A stretch of DNA of 64,000 nt from Glandiceps talaboti (lineage: Eukaryota; Hemichordata; Enteropneusta; Spengelidae), in assembly GCF_964340395.1 (NCBI RefSeq), contig NC_135550.1, positions 2,922,501 through 2,986,500 on the forward strand. Reading direction: 5' to 3'. The position numbers and the translations under genes are program-made. The notes beneath the pieces were generated by a model. The model saw only the letters and a list, made by a program, of their open reading frames with translations, did not search any database and was not told the origin of the DNA. The first letter of the stretch is position 1; every line of letters begins with the position of its first letter. Of this stretch, positions 1 through 38,390 are shown piece after piece.

Positions 1-3
1 ATG
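1..3 (+). CDS. MCM8: Putative last bases of the preceding MCM8 exon
   Basis: The window opens with ATG followed at once by GTAAGT, a perfect donor. The next exon (4279) needs an upstream exon ending in phase 1 with G to complete a glycine codon. Reading 'xAT G' gives Tyr-Gly, and MCM8 has an aromatic-Gly-Lys at this place. Only three bases are visible, so this is an inference from phase and donor quality. Confidence 0.5.
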
Positions 4-9
4 GTAAGT

Positions 10-1020
10 CAGGAGAAATGATTTCTTGTCATTTTTTAACACAACTGAACTGAGAAGGTTCAGTAGTGCTAAAGGCATGGTGCTGTGTCTGTCTGTCTGT
101 ATGGATGACGTAAACTGAAAAACTACCACACCGATTGCTTTGGTATTTGATGTGGACATTACTAGTCTAGTTGGAAAATTGTTCAAAGCAAAATGATCGC
201 ATCATAGGTGTGTGATTTGGTAAAAAACACACCAAAAAAACTGCTGGGTAGATTGGTGAGAAATTTAATGGAACGTTCTTAGGAGTGTGGAGATTAAGAT
301 TTGTTCATGACATGATGATTCCATCAATGATATGCAAATTAGGGCTAAAAATGTGCCATTTTGGTCAAAAATCTTTAAGTCCAAAACTACCTTAGGCGTA
401 ATGAAAATTTGTATGGTTCTGATTTTTCTCAATTTTAGAATAGGTGGGGAGGTAGATTTTTTATTTTATTTTATTTTTTTTTTTTCATGTTTGAGTGTCT
501 AGGTCAGGTTTTCCATTGTTTTCCAAATGAATGTACAGCCATTACAGATTGAAAGAACATTTTTATATTGTCTTTCTGTAAGTTGACGTCAGTTTCCGCA
601 TCCACTATTTCTCGTGAGACTTCACAATTTTTGCAATTTTATTATTTTTTTCTCTAATTCGTAAAAAAAATGTGTAGGGCCGGCAGTGAAAAACTAGGTG
701 GGGTCGGGTAACCTGAACCAAGACTTAGCAGAATCAGCTGAAATTTAATTGGGATGCATTTGGGGATGTATAGATGAAGACATTTTAAGCATATAATGAT
801 CTCTGACATTAGCGATATGCAAATTGGGTTTAAAAATGGGAATTTTGGTCAAAAACTTCTCAAAAAGTACTTGGTCAATAAGACTGAAATTTGGTAAAAT
901 ATTTCTAGAAGTGTTTTTCTGCAGGTTTTGTTCAAAACATTTTGACACCATTGCCCTAGCAACCATGACCGTGCCCTTAGCAACAACCAAATGCCAGTAT
1001 CTTTTTCTAAAATAACATCC
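10..1020 (-). repeat. Dispersed repeat family R1, copy 1 (partial)
   Basis: Reads as the reverse complement of sequences at about 51080-52030 and 61540-62995. Shared landmarks are the 'gtagtgctaaaggcatg' end, a TGTCTG microsatellite, and blocks such as 'aatttgcatatcactgatg' and 'ttgaacaatttcc' read on the opposite strand. No coding capacity seen. It may contain a nested R2 piece at about 540-720. Confidence 0.7.
540..720 (+). repeat. Dispersed repeat R2, copy 1
   Basis: Contains 'gcagtgaaaaactagg' followed by 'gggtcgggtaacc'. A related sequence lies inverted at about 33590-33730, with the same order of an A/T-rich tract and then this block. Confidence 0.5.
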
Positions 1021-1840
1021 AGGGTTCGCACAGTCCTGGAAAACCCTTGAATTTCAAGCCCCTGGAAAAATGCACCCTACCCTGGAAAACCCTGGAAAAT
1101 GATCGTGATCGATTAATATTGACGATCGACATGTCTGTGCTTAAGCCACCCATTCATATGACTCACTACACTGAGTCTCGTAAATGTGAAATGGCGAAAT
1201 TATATTCAAGTCTTTTGCCATGGTGGTGAATCAAAATTCACGCTGATTAAACCCAGACAGTTAAACGATCGTTCCACGAGACACTTTGCCCAACAGACCG
1301 TGGTGTCCGTACATAAAAATTGAGACGTAAGGGATGAACGTATTCAGTTATTTGTTGCGCAAAATTTTGTTAGATTATTGACGCTTTTGTTCAAAATTTT
1401 GAAGAAAAATTTTTTTTTAGGTGACTTCTAAATCTAGTCACATCAAACCGTACAATAACGAGGACAAACTTAAGTTTTTAATTTGTTTTTCTGGATATGT
1501 CTGAATTAGACTGACGAATGCTGCGACTCAAATCTTACACGATCAATGTACCAGCTTGACGAAACAACTACTTAGAGGGTAGGATAGAGGTTTATCCATT
1601 AATCTTAGTGTGCAAACATAGTTTTGAAACCAATGTCTAGCATAGTGTTGATTGTCTTTAAAATGTTTTGAGACATATTATTGGAACCCTTGTTAATTTC
1701 TTGTCGTCCACATCAAACAATTAGATGTCATTCAAAAAATACACTTTGGTGGTCAACACCCCTGGTAAATGGCCAAAATCAATATGAATAGCCCTGGGAA
1801 AACTAACGAAAAACCCCTGGAAAGTCCTGGAATTTTGTTT
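1021..1840. repeat. MITE-like repeat with 'CCTGGAAA' termini
   Basis: Opens with 'agggttcgcacagtcctgg' and several 'ccctggaaa' motifs (1021-1100) and closes with 'cctggaaagtcctgg' (about 1815-1832). I recall similar termini in dispersed animal repeats. No transposase frame seen. Confidence 0.45.
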
Positions 1841-3150
1841 TGCTTTAAAGTGTACATGCAAAGGTTGATAATTTGTTTTGTAATTATGTTTATTTTGCCA
1901 TAAAAATAAATGAAATTGCATTCATACCACTAAATATTGTGTGCATTGGCACGAAAGTCGCAAAAATACTTGCCCCCTTAATCCCCTGTGCTTCGACTAA
2001 CTTCGGAACCTCAACCAGCTCACGAAAGGTGCGTAGTCCGATTGTATGTTTTGATTTCCATGTTGCTGGGAGTCAATCGTTTTCATTGTGGTACATCTCA
2101 TGTACATCGTCGCAATCATATCAAAGTAAAAAGACGCAACGCTCATCATAATGTTGCTATTTTTGTTTCCATTGTTTTGTCTACCTGAACAATTACTGTG
2201 TCATGCTAATCACATGTCAAAAGTGGATGGACACAGCAAAGTACAGTCAGCACTAAGCTTCACGCTCCCAGGTCAAACAGCTTCCACAACGTAAGACATG
2301 TCTAGCCATCAAAAACTCAAACAAAAATGGTCGGAGACAATGCGTAATACACCACAGTACGGCCGGCTTCAGTGAACACGGGCCGTGCTTTGAAAGAAGA
2401 TGAAACCACTTCATGTCACTGTGTGGAAGGTAATGAATGCAGTAAAAAATGAAATAAAAGTGTGTGTACAAATAGCTTTCGAGAGGGATGGTTATCCAAC
2501 AAAACGTTTTGCTCTAACGAATTTGTGGGTCTACTTTCGCGAAGATTTTGAATGGTCATAGAATGTACTGTTACTAATACAACACATGCTACATCTGAAC
2601 AACTTGAGAGAATATTATGGGGAACTCTTGAAGCCATTCTCATCCGATCTCTGTATGTTCGATGGGTACGGAAATATTAGATAATTTTCGTTTCGATTAG
2701 ATTGTCTGCAGGAGCTGTTTTCCACCCATTGAATAGTTATGTCAACAAAGGACGCTGATAACAGCCTTCACTTTATGTAAACAATACGGCTTCACTCGGA
2801 CGTAAACAATAGCTTGATGGTCCATGTTGCGGTACAAGACAGCAAGGCATAGTCAGAAAACAAGCACTAAACTTGCACGGTGGATATTTAAACACCGGTA
2901 TACTATTACATATAATGTAATGTGTACTAGCCATGACTACATTTGTCTGTGAAATTTACATCGGAAAAAAACCTTATAAAGCAGTGTCATTCAGTCTCTA
3001 TGGTTGACCACACCTTCCTCACTCATTCACTACCAGAGGGACTATCGTTATTGCTAGCGGTCGGTTCGAATGAATTTGGCTAAATCACACCATCAGATGT
3101 TAATGCTGGAGTGTATTGCTCTACGCTTGAGGAATCTGATCAATATTCAA
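1841..3150. other. MCM8 intron sequence, no recognised feature
   Basis: Only short open frames, no family motifs, no tandem structure that I can see. It belongs to the intron that begins at base 4, if that donor is real. Confidence 0.4.
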
Positions 3151-3159
3151 CTTTGGGTT

Positions 3160-3730
3160 CTGGCGAAAAGGGGTTGTGAAGTTGACTTTCTGGTTCGACC
3201 ATAATGGCTTTGCATGTAAAGATACACTGACGAACGCGTTTGTGTTCCTGCAGTGACGTCATAAAGTTCCAAACGCTGTCCTATCCATATGCAAATGACA
3301 GATACTTACATGTACCTGAAGATGCTCTGTGGCTGAGCCGAGAGTGCCTCATTTTTCGCGCAATTTCTCGTGTTAGAATTATATTGTACTATTATAAACC
3401 CTATTTTCTTTATTTTTATGGCAAAATAAACATAATTACGAAAAAAATTATGAACCTTTGCATGTACACTTTAAGTGTACGAACCCTGAACATCATCAGG
3501 TAGGCAAGAGAGTAAACATTCTTATTAAAAATGTATGCAAATATCCCTAGCAACCATGATGACGCCCATAGCAACAGCCAACCAATTGTGTAGTTCACAA
3601 AGATAACGGATTCTTAGACAAGTGAACAAACATTCAAAAAATGTATGCAAATATGTCTAGTCATGGTCTAGCAACATGACCACGCCCATAGCAACAGCCA
3701 AATGATCACATATATTCATGTATTACAACG
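3160..3730 (-). repeat. Dispersed repeat family R1, copy 2
   Basis: Inverted counterpart of about 51480-51780: both have the Gln/His-poor block 'ctctgtggctgag', 'catatgcaaatga' and a TGACGTCA centre. It ends in two tandem modules containing 'acgcccatagcaacagcc' (3560-3585, 3680-3705). Confidence 0.65.
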
Positions 3731-3739
3731 AAAAACAGC

Positions 3740-4278
3740 AGGGCTGGATAGGCAACTGGATAATCATTCAGCAAATGAACACCTATACCTGGTCATGTGG
3801 ATGAACATTTCTAAAACTGTGCAGTTGTGCTACAATGCTATTGATGCTATTTTCATTCTTGAGTGCACAAGCTGAGTTTGTTCTTGTACATTGTACTTGA
3901 GTAAAACTGTGATTAATATAATATCAATGTACATGCACACCTTCAGTGACAGTAAATATTGTCTCCTCAAATTGATGACATAATATGGGTTTCCATGCTA
4001 TTTGAGAACATGTTACTTTTTTTGTACAAAATTGTGTCATTGCATCATTTATATATTACATTGTATGCCAGAAATAGTGACTGCTTTCACATTTCACTGT
4101 GAGGTCACATCAAATTATCCATAAATATTTTCAACAAATGATAGTTCCCCAGAAAATATCTTTGGATATAATGTAGATTTGTCTTATACCACCTCTTGGG
4201 TGGTACTGCATGTAGCTGAGCAGCATGTCACATCAATTTAATGAGAACTAAACTATATGATGTGTTGCTATGTTACAG
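3740..4278. other. MCM8 intron, unassigned A/T-rich sequence
   Basis: No tandem or inverted structure seen before the exon at 4279. Confidence 0.4.
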
Positions 4279-30336
<26,058 letters not shown>

Positions 30337-30467
30337 TACATTAATTCAGAGGTAGTCTGGATTCCAACATGGTATTGAGTCATCTCTAAGCCCTTCTGGT
30401 CAAATGAAAAATCACAAACCGAAAGTTGGATTGAGGTATACCTTTGGTAAAGATGTGTTCAGAATCC

Positions 30468-31666
30468 AACCCAATGGCTAGCCTCTAGACTAACTGACCC
30501 AATGGCTAGCCTCTAGACTCACTGACCCAATGGCTAGCCTATAGACTAACTGACACAATGGCTAGCCTCTAGACTAACTGACCCAATGGCTAGCCTATAG
30601 ACTAACTTACACAATGGCTAGCCTCTAGACTAACTGACCCAATGGCTAGCCTATAGACTAACTGACCCAATGGCTAGCCTCTAGACTAACTGACCCAATG
30701 GCTAGCCTCTAGACTAACTTACACAATGGCTAGCCTCTAGACTAACTGACCCAATGGCTAGCCTCTAGACTAACTGACCCAATGGCTAGCCTCTAGACTA
30801 ACTGACCCAATGGCTAGCCTCTAGACTAACTGACCCAATGGCTAGCCTATAGACTAACTGACCCAATCTCTAGACTAACTGACCCAATGGCTAGCCTCTA
30901 GACTAACTTACACAATGGCTAGCCTCTAGACTAACTGACCCAATTTCTAGCCTATAGACTAACTGACCCAATGGCTAGCCTCTAGACTAACTGACCCAAT
31001 GGCTAGCCTCTAGACTAACTGATCCAATGGCTAGCCTCTAGACCAACTGACCCAATGGCTAGCCTATAGACTAACTGACCCAATGGCTAGCCTCTAGACT
31101 AACTGACCCAATGGCTAGCCTCTAGACTAACTGACCCAATGGCTAGCCTCTAGACTAACTGACCCAATGGCTAGCCTCTAGACTAACTGACCCAATGTCT
31201 AGCCTCTAGACTAACTGACCCAATGGCTAGCCGCTAGACTAACTGACCCAATGGCTAGCCTCTAGACTAACTGACCCAATGGCTAGCCTCTAGACTAACT
31301 GACCCAATGGCTAGCCTCTAGACTAACTGACCCAATGGCTAGCCTCTAGACTAACTGACCCAATGGCTAGCCTCTAGACTAACTGACCCAATGGCTAGCC
31401 TATAGACTAACTGACCCAATGGCTAGCCTCAAGACTAACTGACCCAATGGCTAGCCTCTAGACTAACTGACCCAATGTCTAGCCTCTAGACTAACTGACC
31501 CAATGGCTAGCCTCAAGACTAACTGACCCAATGGCTAGCCTCTAGACTAACTGACCCAATGGCTAGCCTCTAGACTAACTGACCCAATGTCTAGCCTCTA
31601 GACTAACTGACCCAATGGCTAGCCTCAAGACTAACTGACCCAATGGCTAGCCTCTAGACTAACTGA
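30468..31666. repeat. 28-bp minisatellite, about 43 units, in probable MCM8 3' UTR
   Basis: The unit includes 'caatggctagcctctagac'. It starts about 130 bp after the MCM8 stop and lies before the first AATAAA, so it is probably in the mature mRNA. Sparse variants are 'ctatagac', 'cttacac' and 'tgtctag'. Confidence 0.95.
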
Positions 31667-31705
31667 TAGGGGACCAAGAGTACAAATTACAGACAACAAC
31701 TAGGC
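31664..31705 (+). pseudogene. Diverged copy of the last MCM8 codons after the 28-bp array
   Basis: 'ggggaccaagagtac' followed by 'ttacagacaacaacta' resembles 30297-30333 ('ggggccaagaatg'…'ttacagacagccaacta'). It carries a 3-4 bp deletion, so the frame is broken. It lies directly at the end of the array. Confidence 0.55.
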
Positions 31706-33580
31706 TTTTAAAAGCAGTTATACTCCTTTCCGACTCTTCCCCATTGTTTCAACCGTGCTCTTGATTTCATTTAGCGGACACTTTTTCAGTTAACAAGACA
31801 CTTTTAGTTACACAAAGAAAGTGTCTAAATACTATTAATCCATGAAAGAAACTGTCCGCTAACATTTTAACCTCATGAAGGAAACTGTCCGCAGCTTGTT
31901 AATCATTTCTATGGCACTGTCCCCACCTTGTCACTGTTACAATGCAATCAACATGTGCTGCCGAGTCTAATTCTGCACCTGTCATTCTGTAAAGTGTGCA
32001 TAAAAAATCGACCTTACCTTGGACGGTCTGGAACACAGTACTTCTAGTTCTGTACCAATATCAAACATTGTAAGGTATTTCTAATTGTACATAGTGGTAT
32101 ACATATAAAACATTTTGAAATATTTCCATGATTTGGATATATATAGTAGAGATAGTTTGATGATTGAAATACCTGGTATTACTTAAAAACAACTTAAAAT
32201 AACATCGAAGCACATTTTCAGCAAAAATATTTTTTTTGTGCATCTCAAGACTTTTTTGAAGACACCAAAACTTGAAAATATTTACTTTACAGTTTGTGAT
32301 AATTTGTAACTTTTACTTGAATGTATACATATGTGACTTGCGTACATAATTACATTGTTTTTATTTTGATAAGTGTTAAGCAATAGCTGATATTGTTCAT
32401 CATTGAATACATATTGTGAAAACTAATAAATATTGTTTTGTCAAGTATGTAAAGAAATATTCCTTGTTATAGCTTGTTTCATACAACATACATATAAAAG
32501 TGTTGTGGATACTGTTTATTCAAACTACTTTTTAAAACATGTTTAGTTGATAAAATGCTTGTTATCTCAAAACTGGATTGAACAATAGAATATACTACCA
32601 AGGTAAATATGTATAGACTGCCCATAGTGACTAGTTCTTTGAAATAAATGCTATTATTATTAAAGTGAAATGTTTGTTGTTGGTAACGTCATTTCTCTTA
32701 AACTGAGTTTACTTCAAGAGTGTTTATCTAGCACAGCTGAAGTGAGATTTCTGTCTCTGTTATAGGTATAATAGTGTGTATGAATGCGAGTGTGTGTGTG
32801 TGTGAGTGAATGTGAATGGGTGAATGTATCTGAGTGTGTGCGTGAATGTGAGGGAGGGATTGGGTGAATGAAATCTATTCCACTATTTTCTGTGACTGTT
32901 AGAACATTAGATATTTCGTATGGTAAAATTTATGAATTCATTTCCAAAGAAACATTATCAAGTCACTGAACTGCTTTTCATGTTGTTGGAGAGAAACAAG
33001 GAATATTGAAGCTCCTGATTTAAATCAGTTGTCGTTGGGTTTTTCAACAATTCATGGAAATAGTTGTAGCAATACTCTAGAATAAAGGACTTTAATGTAG
33101 GCCCCTATTGTAAAACAATTGCCACAAATCTGTCGGGTTTTGTTTACCTCAATATAGGTTTTTCAGTAGATTTAGAAAGAAAGAAAATTCGTTTTGCTCA
33201 AAAGGCTTCTATTGTAAATGGAGAAGCCCGTACAATATCATAAGATTAAGTACTAATATCTCAATATAGTTGTTGAAGACAGTTGTTGGAGTTTGACATT
33301 TCTATTTCACCAGAGTAGTAGATTTAAGAACAAACAGGAAAGTGAATTTTACATGACATCCTAGCATTGTGGTTTTTTTTTCTGTGTTTGATTTTTTCCG
33401 TCTGCCTGGTAGGTGTTTGTGAATTACAGCAAACAATATTGAATTGATGGAGCCTAAATGTAGGTGATGTGTGTTTTGTTTATTTTCTTTTCTTCTCTTG
33501 ACAGACATATCATGTATACCTGATAATCTAACAGGTGTAGTGCTAGTGTCATGGGTTTTTCCGTTATCAAACATTAAGCA
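31706..33580. other. MCM8 3' UTR and intergenic A/T-rich sequence
   Basis: Contains the AATAAA candidates and a degenerate GT/GAATG tract (32785-32860). A triplicated short motif 'gaaactgtccgc' occurs at 31800-31890. No gene recognised. Confidence 0.45.
32425..32648 (+). other. Candidate MCM8 polyadenylation signals
   Basis: AATAAA occurs at 32425-32430 and 32643-32648. I see none between the stop codon and 32425, so the MCM8 3' UTR would be about 2.1-2.3 kb and would contain the 28-bp array. Inferred from motif only. Confidence 0.4.
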
Positions 33581-33589
33581 AAAAAAAAT

Positions 33590-33730
33590 AATTGTTTGGT
33601 TCTGGTAACCCGACCCTACCCGATCTAGTTTTTCACCGCCAACCCTCAACTTTTTTTAGGGTAATTCAAGAATATTGAAAAATTGAAAAACTTTGTAAAG
33701 TCGTGACAGAAATAGTGAGATTTGATGACA
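33590..33730 (-). repeat. Dispersed repeat R2, copy 2
   Basis: Inverted counterpart of 540-720, sharing 'gggtcgggttacc' and 'gtgaaaaactag' read on the minus strand. Confidence 0.5.
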
Positions 33731-33741
33731 TCATCATCTTG

Positions 33742-33866
33742 TGATCAAAAACAACATGGCAGAATACAGTATAGCACACAATGTCTTCTGCATAGAGTAC
33801 AGTGTGATCAAAACAACATGGCAGAATACAGTATAGCACACAATGTCTTCTGCGTAAAGTACAGAA
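33742..33866. repeat. 62-bp tandem duplication
   Basis: 'caacatggcagaatacagta' through 'aatgtcttctgc' is present twice, almost identical. Confidence 0.85.
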
Positions 33867-34020
33867 AGTGTGAACACATCGATGAGAAATCTCTGTTGAC
33901 CTTGACGTAACCTACATAATTCCTGTTTTGAAATTGGACGTTTCAGAACACACCTTTTTTTTACCTTATGGAGTAAGTGTTGGCACCTCAACCATTTACT
34001 GTTTGTCAAATTATAGCAAA

Positions 34021-34527
34021 TTGCATGATTGAGAAACTACTTGCCCTGATGGAATGCTGCATGATTGAGAAACTACTTGCCCTGATGGAATGCTGCATGA
34101 TTGAGAAACTACTTACCCTGATGGAATGCTGCATGATTGAGAAACTACTTGCCCTGATGGAATGCTGCATGATTGAGAAACTACTTACCCTGATGGAATG
34201 CTGCATGATTGAGAAACTACTTACCCTGATGGAATGCTGCATGATTGAGAAACTACTTACCCTGATGGAATGCTGCATGATTGAGAAACTACTTACCCTG
34301 ATGGAATGCTGCATGATTGAGAAACTACTTGCCCTGATGGAATGCTGCATGATTGAGAAACTACTTACCCTGATGGAATGCTGCATGATTGAGAAACTAC
34401 TTGCCCTGATGGAATGCTGCATGATTGAGAAACTACTTGCCTTGATGGAATGCTGCATGATTGAGAAACTACTTACCCTGATGGAATGCTGCATGATTGA
34501 GAAACTACTTACCCTGATGGAATGCTG
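34021..34527. repeat. 36-bp minisatellite, 14 units
   Basis: The unit includes 'catgattgagaaactactt' then 'accctgatggaatgctg'. The period is a multiple of three, so it stays open on both strands; no gene is inferred. On the minus strand each unit has CAGGGTAAGTAG or CAGGGCAAGTAG. Confidence 0.96.
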
Positions 34528-34746
34528 ACCTGATAAATTGTTTATACATGTAGGCTTAGTAGAGCAAGATTGCAGAATCATCGATGCTGAGAGCTTATGA
34601 AAAATCTAATGTCATTTGACCTCTAAGGTCATGTCACGGTCAAATCTAATGGTACCAGCAGAATGTCATGCGCGGGTCAACATCAATCAAAGTTCTGTGT
34701 TATAAATAAAACTATTTGTAAGGTCAGAAAACCTTGGAAGTTTGCA

Positions 34747-36174
34747 ACAGCAACAGAACCCACCCTTGCTAGTGTACATTCCAACCCCTTCACCAGGCCA
34801 GTACCAGCAAGGAACCCACTCTTACTAGTGTACACCCCAACCCCTTCACCAGGCCAGTACCAGCAAGGAACCCACACTTACTAGTGTACACCCCAACCCC
34901 TTCACCAGGCCTGTACCAGCAACGGAACCCACTCTTACTAGTGTACACCCCAACCCCTTTACCAGGCCTGTACCAGCAACGGAACCCACCCTTACTAGTG
35001 TACACCCCAACCCCTTTACCAGGCCTGTACCAGCAACGGAACCCACTCTTACTAGTGTACACCCCAACCCCTTTTCCAGGCCTGTACCAGCAACAGAACC
35101 CACCCTTACTAGTGTACACCCCAACCCCTTTACCAGCCCTGTAACAGCAACGGAACCCACTCTTACTAGTGTACACCCCAACCCCTTTACCAGGCCTGTA
35201 CCAGCAACAGAGCCCAGCCTTACTAGTGTACACCCCAACCCCTTTACCAGGCCTGTAACAGCAACTGAACCCACTCTTCCTAGTGTACATCCAAACCCCT
35301 TTTCCAGGCCTGTAACAGCAACGGAGCCCAGCCTTACTAGTGTACACCCCAACCCCTTTTCCAGGCCTGTAACAAAAAACGGAACGCACTCTTACTAGTG
35401 TACACCCCAACCCCTTTACCAGGCCTGTAACAGCAACTGAACCCACTCTTCCTAGTGTACACCCCAACCCCTTTTCCAGGCCTGTAACAGCAACGGAACC
35501 CACTCTTACTAGTGTACACCCAAACCCCTTTTCCAGGCCTGTAACAGCAACGGAGCCCAGCCTTACTAGTGTACACCCCAACCCCTTTTCCAGGCCTGTA
35601 GCAGAAACGGAACCCACTCTTACTAGTGTACACCCAAACCCCTTTTCCAGGCCTGTAACAGCAACGGAGCCCAGCCTTACTAGTGTACACCCCAACCCCT
35701 TTTCCAGGCCTGTACCAGCAGCGGAACCCACTCTTACTAGTGTACATCCCAACCCCTTTTCCAGGCCTGTACCAGCAACGGAACCCACTCTTACTAGTGT
35801 ACACCCCAACCCCTTTTCCAGGCCTGTAACAGCAACTGAACCCACCCTTACTAGTGTACACCCAAACCCCTTTTCCAGGCCTGTAACAGCAACGGAGCCC
35901 AGCCTTACTAGTGGACACCCCAACCCCTTTTCCAGGCCTGTAGCAGAAACGGAACGCACTCTTACTAGTGTACACCCCAACCCCTTTTCCAGGCCTGTAC
36001 CAGCAACGGAACCCACCCTTACTAGTGTACACCCCAATCCCTTTTCCAGGCCTGTACCAGCAACGGAACCCACTCTTACTAGTGTACACTCCAACCCCTT
36101 TTCCAGGCCTGTAACAGCAATGGAGCCCACCCTTACTAGTGTACACCCCAATCCCTTTTCCTGGCCGGTGCCAG
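34747..36174. repeat. 57-bp minisatellite, about 25 units
   Basis: The unit includes 'cttactagtgtacacccc' and 'aaccccttttccaggcc'. The first two units are 56 bp ('gcaaggaaccc' for 'gcaacggaaccc'). 57 is a multiple of three, which produces long minus-strand frames of Gly/Val/Leu repeats. A 1-bp insertion at about 35371 breaks the plus-strand Pro/Thr-rich frame. Confidence 0.96.
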
Positions 36175-37050
36175 TTTGGCACTAACAAACAGAGGTGTTT
36201 TTTTATTGTATCAGCATGAATAGTTTGAAATAAGCATTTAACTGGTGCAATTAACTGGTAAAAGATGACAGGAAGGGAAAGGCAAATAGTACCTAATTAT
36301 ACTGGAGCTATGCATTATAAATGTATCTACAGGTTTTAATGTCCAGCTTATTCCAGTAAGTGTCTGTTCTTGGTTGAAAACGAGTTCCTGTAAATGCTTG
36401 TTTTAGAGTAGTGTATTTGGAAACAATGACAGATATTTGGAGTCTACTTCTCCATAATACTTATAAAAGTTCTTTGAGTTGTTGAGAGACCCTACATGTG
36501 TAAGGTCTATCATCTGTTGGCCCACTTTGGCCTTTGTCAGGTGTTCTGTACGTCAGAAGGTGTTGTTGACAAAGTGACTGCAAACATTCAATGAAACAGT
36601 TAGAGCTTCTTTATTACACTATTATGTTGATGTTGTCATACAAAACATAGGATAGGGTCTATCTAAAAAAATTGATGGTATAAAAATGGTGAGAGATAAA
36701 ATAGATGACTAAACTACACAACACTGTCTTACAGAGGTTGAAATAAATAAAAACAACAACAAACATGGTACAGCTAAATGACAGCTCACATCATTTGAAA
36801 ACATTTTCTTAAAAATATTTACAAAATCAACAGTGACTTTTCACTGAAATTACAAATAATTTCAAACAATATGTAGAGGTAAATTAGAAATAAGATTGCA
36901 CTGAAGTTTTTTGCATACCACGTATGCTGGCATGGTCCAATTCACAACAAGCCTTCAATTGAAAACATACTCCCCCCAACTTGTATGTTTTATTGCAAAG
37001 TTATTGTGCAAATCTGAATGTTGTCTCAAGATACAAAACTTCATAATTTA
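36175..37050. other. Intergenic sequence without recognised features
   Basis: A/T-rich, no long frames, no tandem structure seen. Confidence 0.4.
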
Positions 37051-37054
37051 TTGA

Positions 37055-37955
37055 CCAATTTGCTATTTGACCTTGAAAATGGAGATCTAAGGCAAAGGTC
37101 AAGATATGAAAAGAGAGCTGACCTTGGGTATAGACATTTACATGGAGTCTTTGTTTATTCATCTTCTTGAGTTAACATAAAAAAGAAAAATTTTGGTCAT
37201 TTCACCTTGAAAATGTTTGTCAAGGTGAAAGGTCAATGTCTCATTAGAAAGCTCATCATTGATAATGTGGGGTAGACACTTGAATGGTGTCCATATGTAT
37301 CAAACTTTTGGAGATAACTGGCAAAATATGATTGTTTATCACAAACATGGGTGCCATTTGCTATTCAGGTCAAGGTCGTGAAATTAAGTGACATGCATAT
37401 GCCTGTAAAAAGTAAGACATGATTAAAATATCATCATCACATTTTATTCAAAAAGCTATAAAGATAACCCAACTTTGGTTAATATTTGACCCTGAAAAAG
37501 ACTTCAGGGTCAAAGGTCAGGGTCTTAAAAGAAAGCTCTTATTTGATAATGTGGGTGTAGGCACTAGAATGGAGTTTATACCTCCAAAGTTGTGATGCAT
37601 ATTGTAAAATTTAACAACAAATATGGCCACCATTCGGCCACACTTGATTCGGTCATAAAACAAAGTGGCATGCATATGTCTCACATAGTGTTACCTTTAT
37701 GCCAGGTTTGGTTGAAATCAGTTGGTGCATGTCAGAGATATGAAGGTAAAAACACAAACAACAAATATGGCTGCCATTCAGCCATATTTGATTCAGTCGT
37801 ATAACACAATGTTGTGCATATGTCTCACATAGAATGTTACCTTTACGCCAAGTTTGGTTTAAATCAGTTTGTGTATGCACATAAGCACAGATGGACAGAC
37901 GGACGGCACCCAATATATATGTCCACTCTGGGCAGTGCACGTTAGGGACTAAAAA
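37055..37955. repeat. Dispersed repeat with internal diverged direct modules
   Basis: Blocks recur: 'aaaggtca…tctta…aaagctc' (37090-37260, 37500-37550), 'gcatgcatatgtctcacata' (about 37670, 37815), and 'aacaaatatggc' with 'gccattc' (37610-37640, 37760-37790). It ends in 'cagatggacagacggacgg'. Typical of non-coding dispersed elements. Confidence 0.6.
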
Positions 37956-38323
37956 ATTTTAATTTTTAAGTTAATCTTCAGAGTTGAATATTTTGATATA
38001 TGCAAACATAACTGGTTTGTCAGATTCTGGTAGTAGTATTTCAGTCATATCAATTCCTTCTTCATAGATACATAAAATAAAGAATTGATACAAGAATTTT
38101 GCAAATAATCTATCCAATAATGAATGCTCTTGTCAATGTCAAACAATTCCATTCATTTGATTTATCAAAAAAAAAATCAATTTCATCGGATTCACACTTT
38201 TTCAGGAAGCAATTACATTTGTACATGCAATGCTGGATACTCTTCTATAAATAATTACAATGTGCAAGCTGTGACAATATCCTTGTTTTAACTTAGTACG
38301 AATTACAGCTACTTTTGAAGCAC

Positions 38324-38324
38324 C

Positions 38325-38390
<66 letters not shown>

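Noticed and set aside
34006-34581. Both-strand frames with a 12-residue repeat
   Set aside because: By-product of the 36-bp array.
34790-36188. Minus-strand frames of 453 and 283 codons with a 19-residue repeat
   Set aside because: By-product of the 57-bp array; two overlapping frames are open at once and neither has a recognisable domain.
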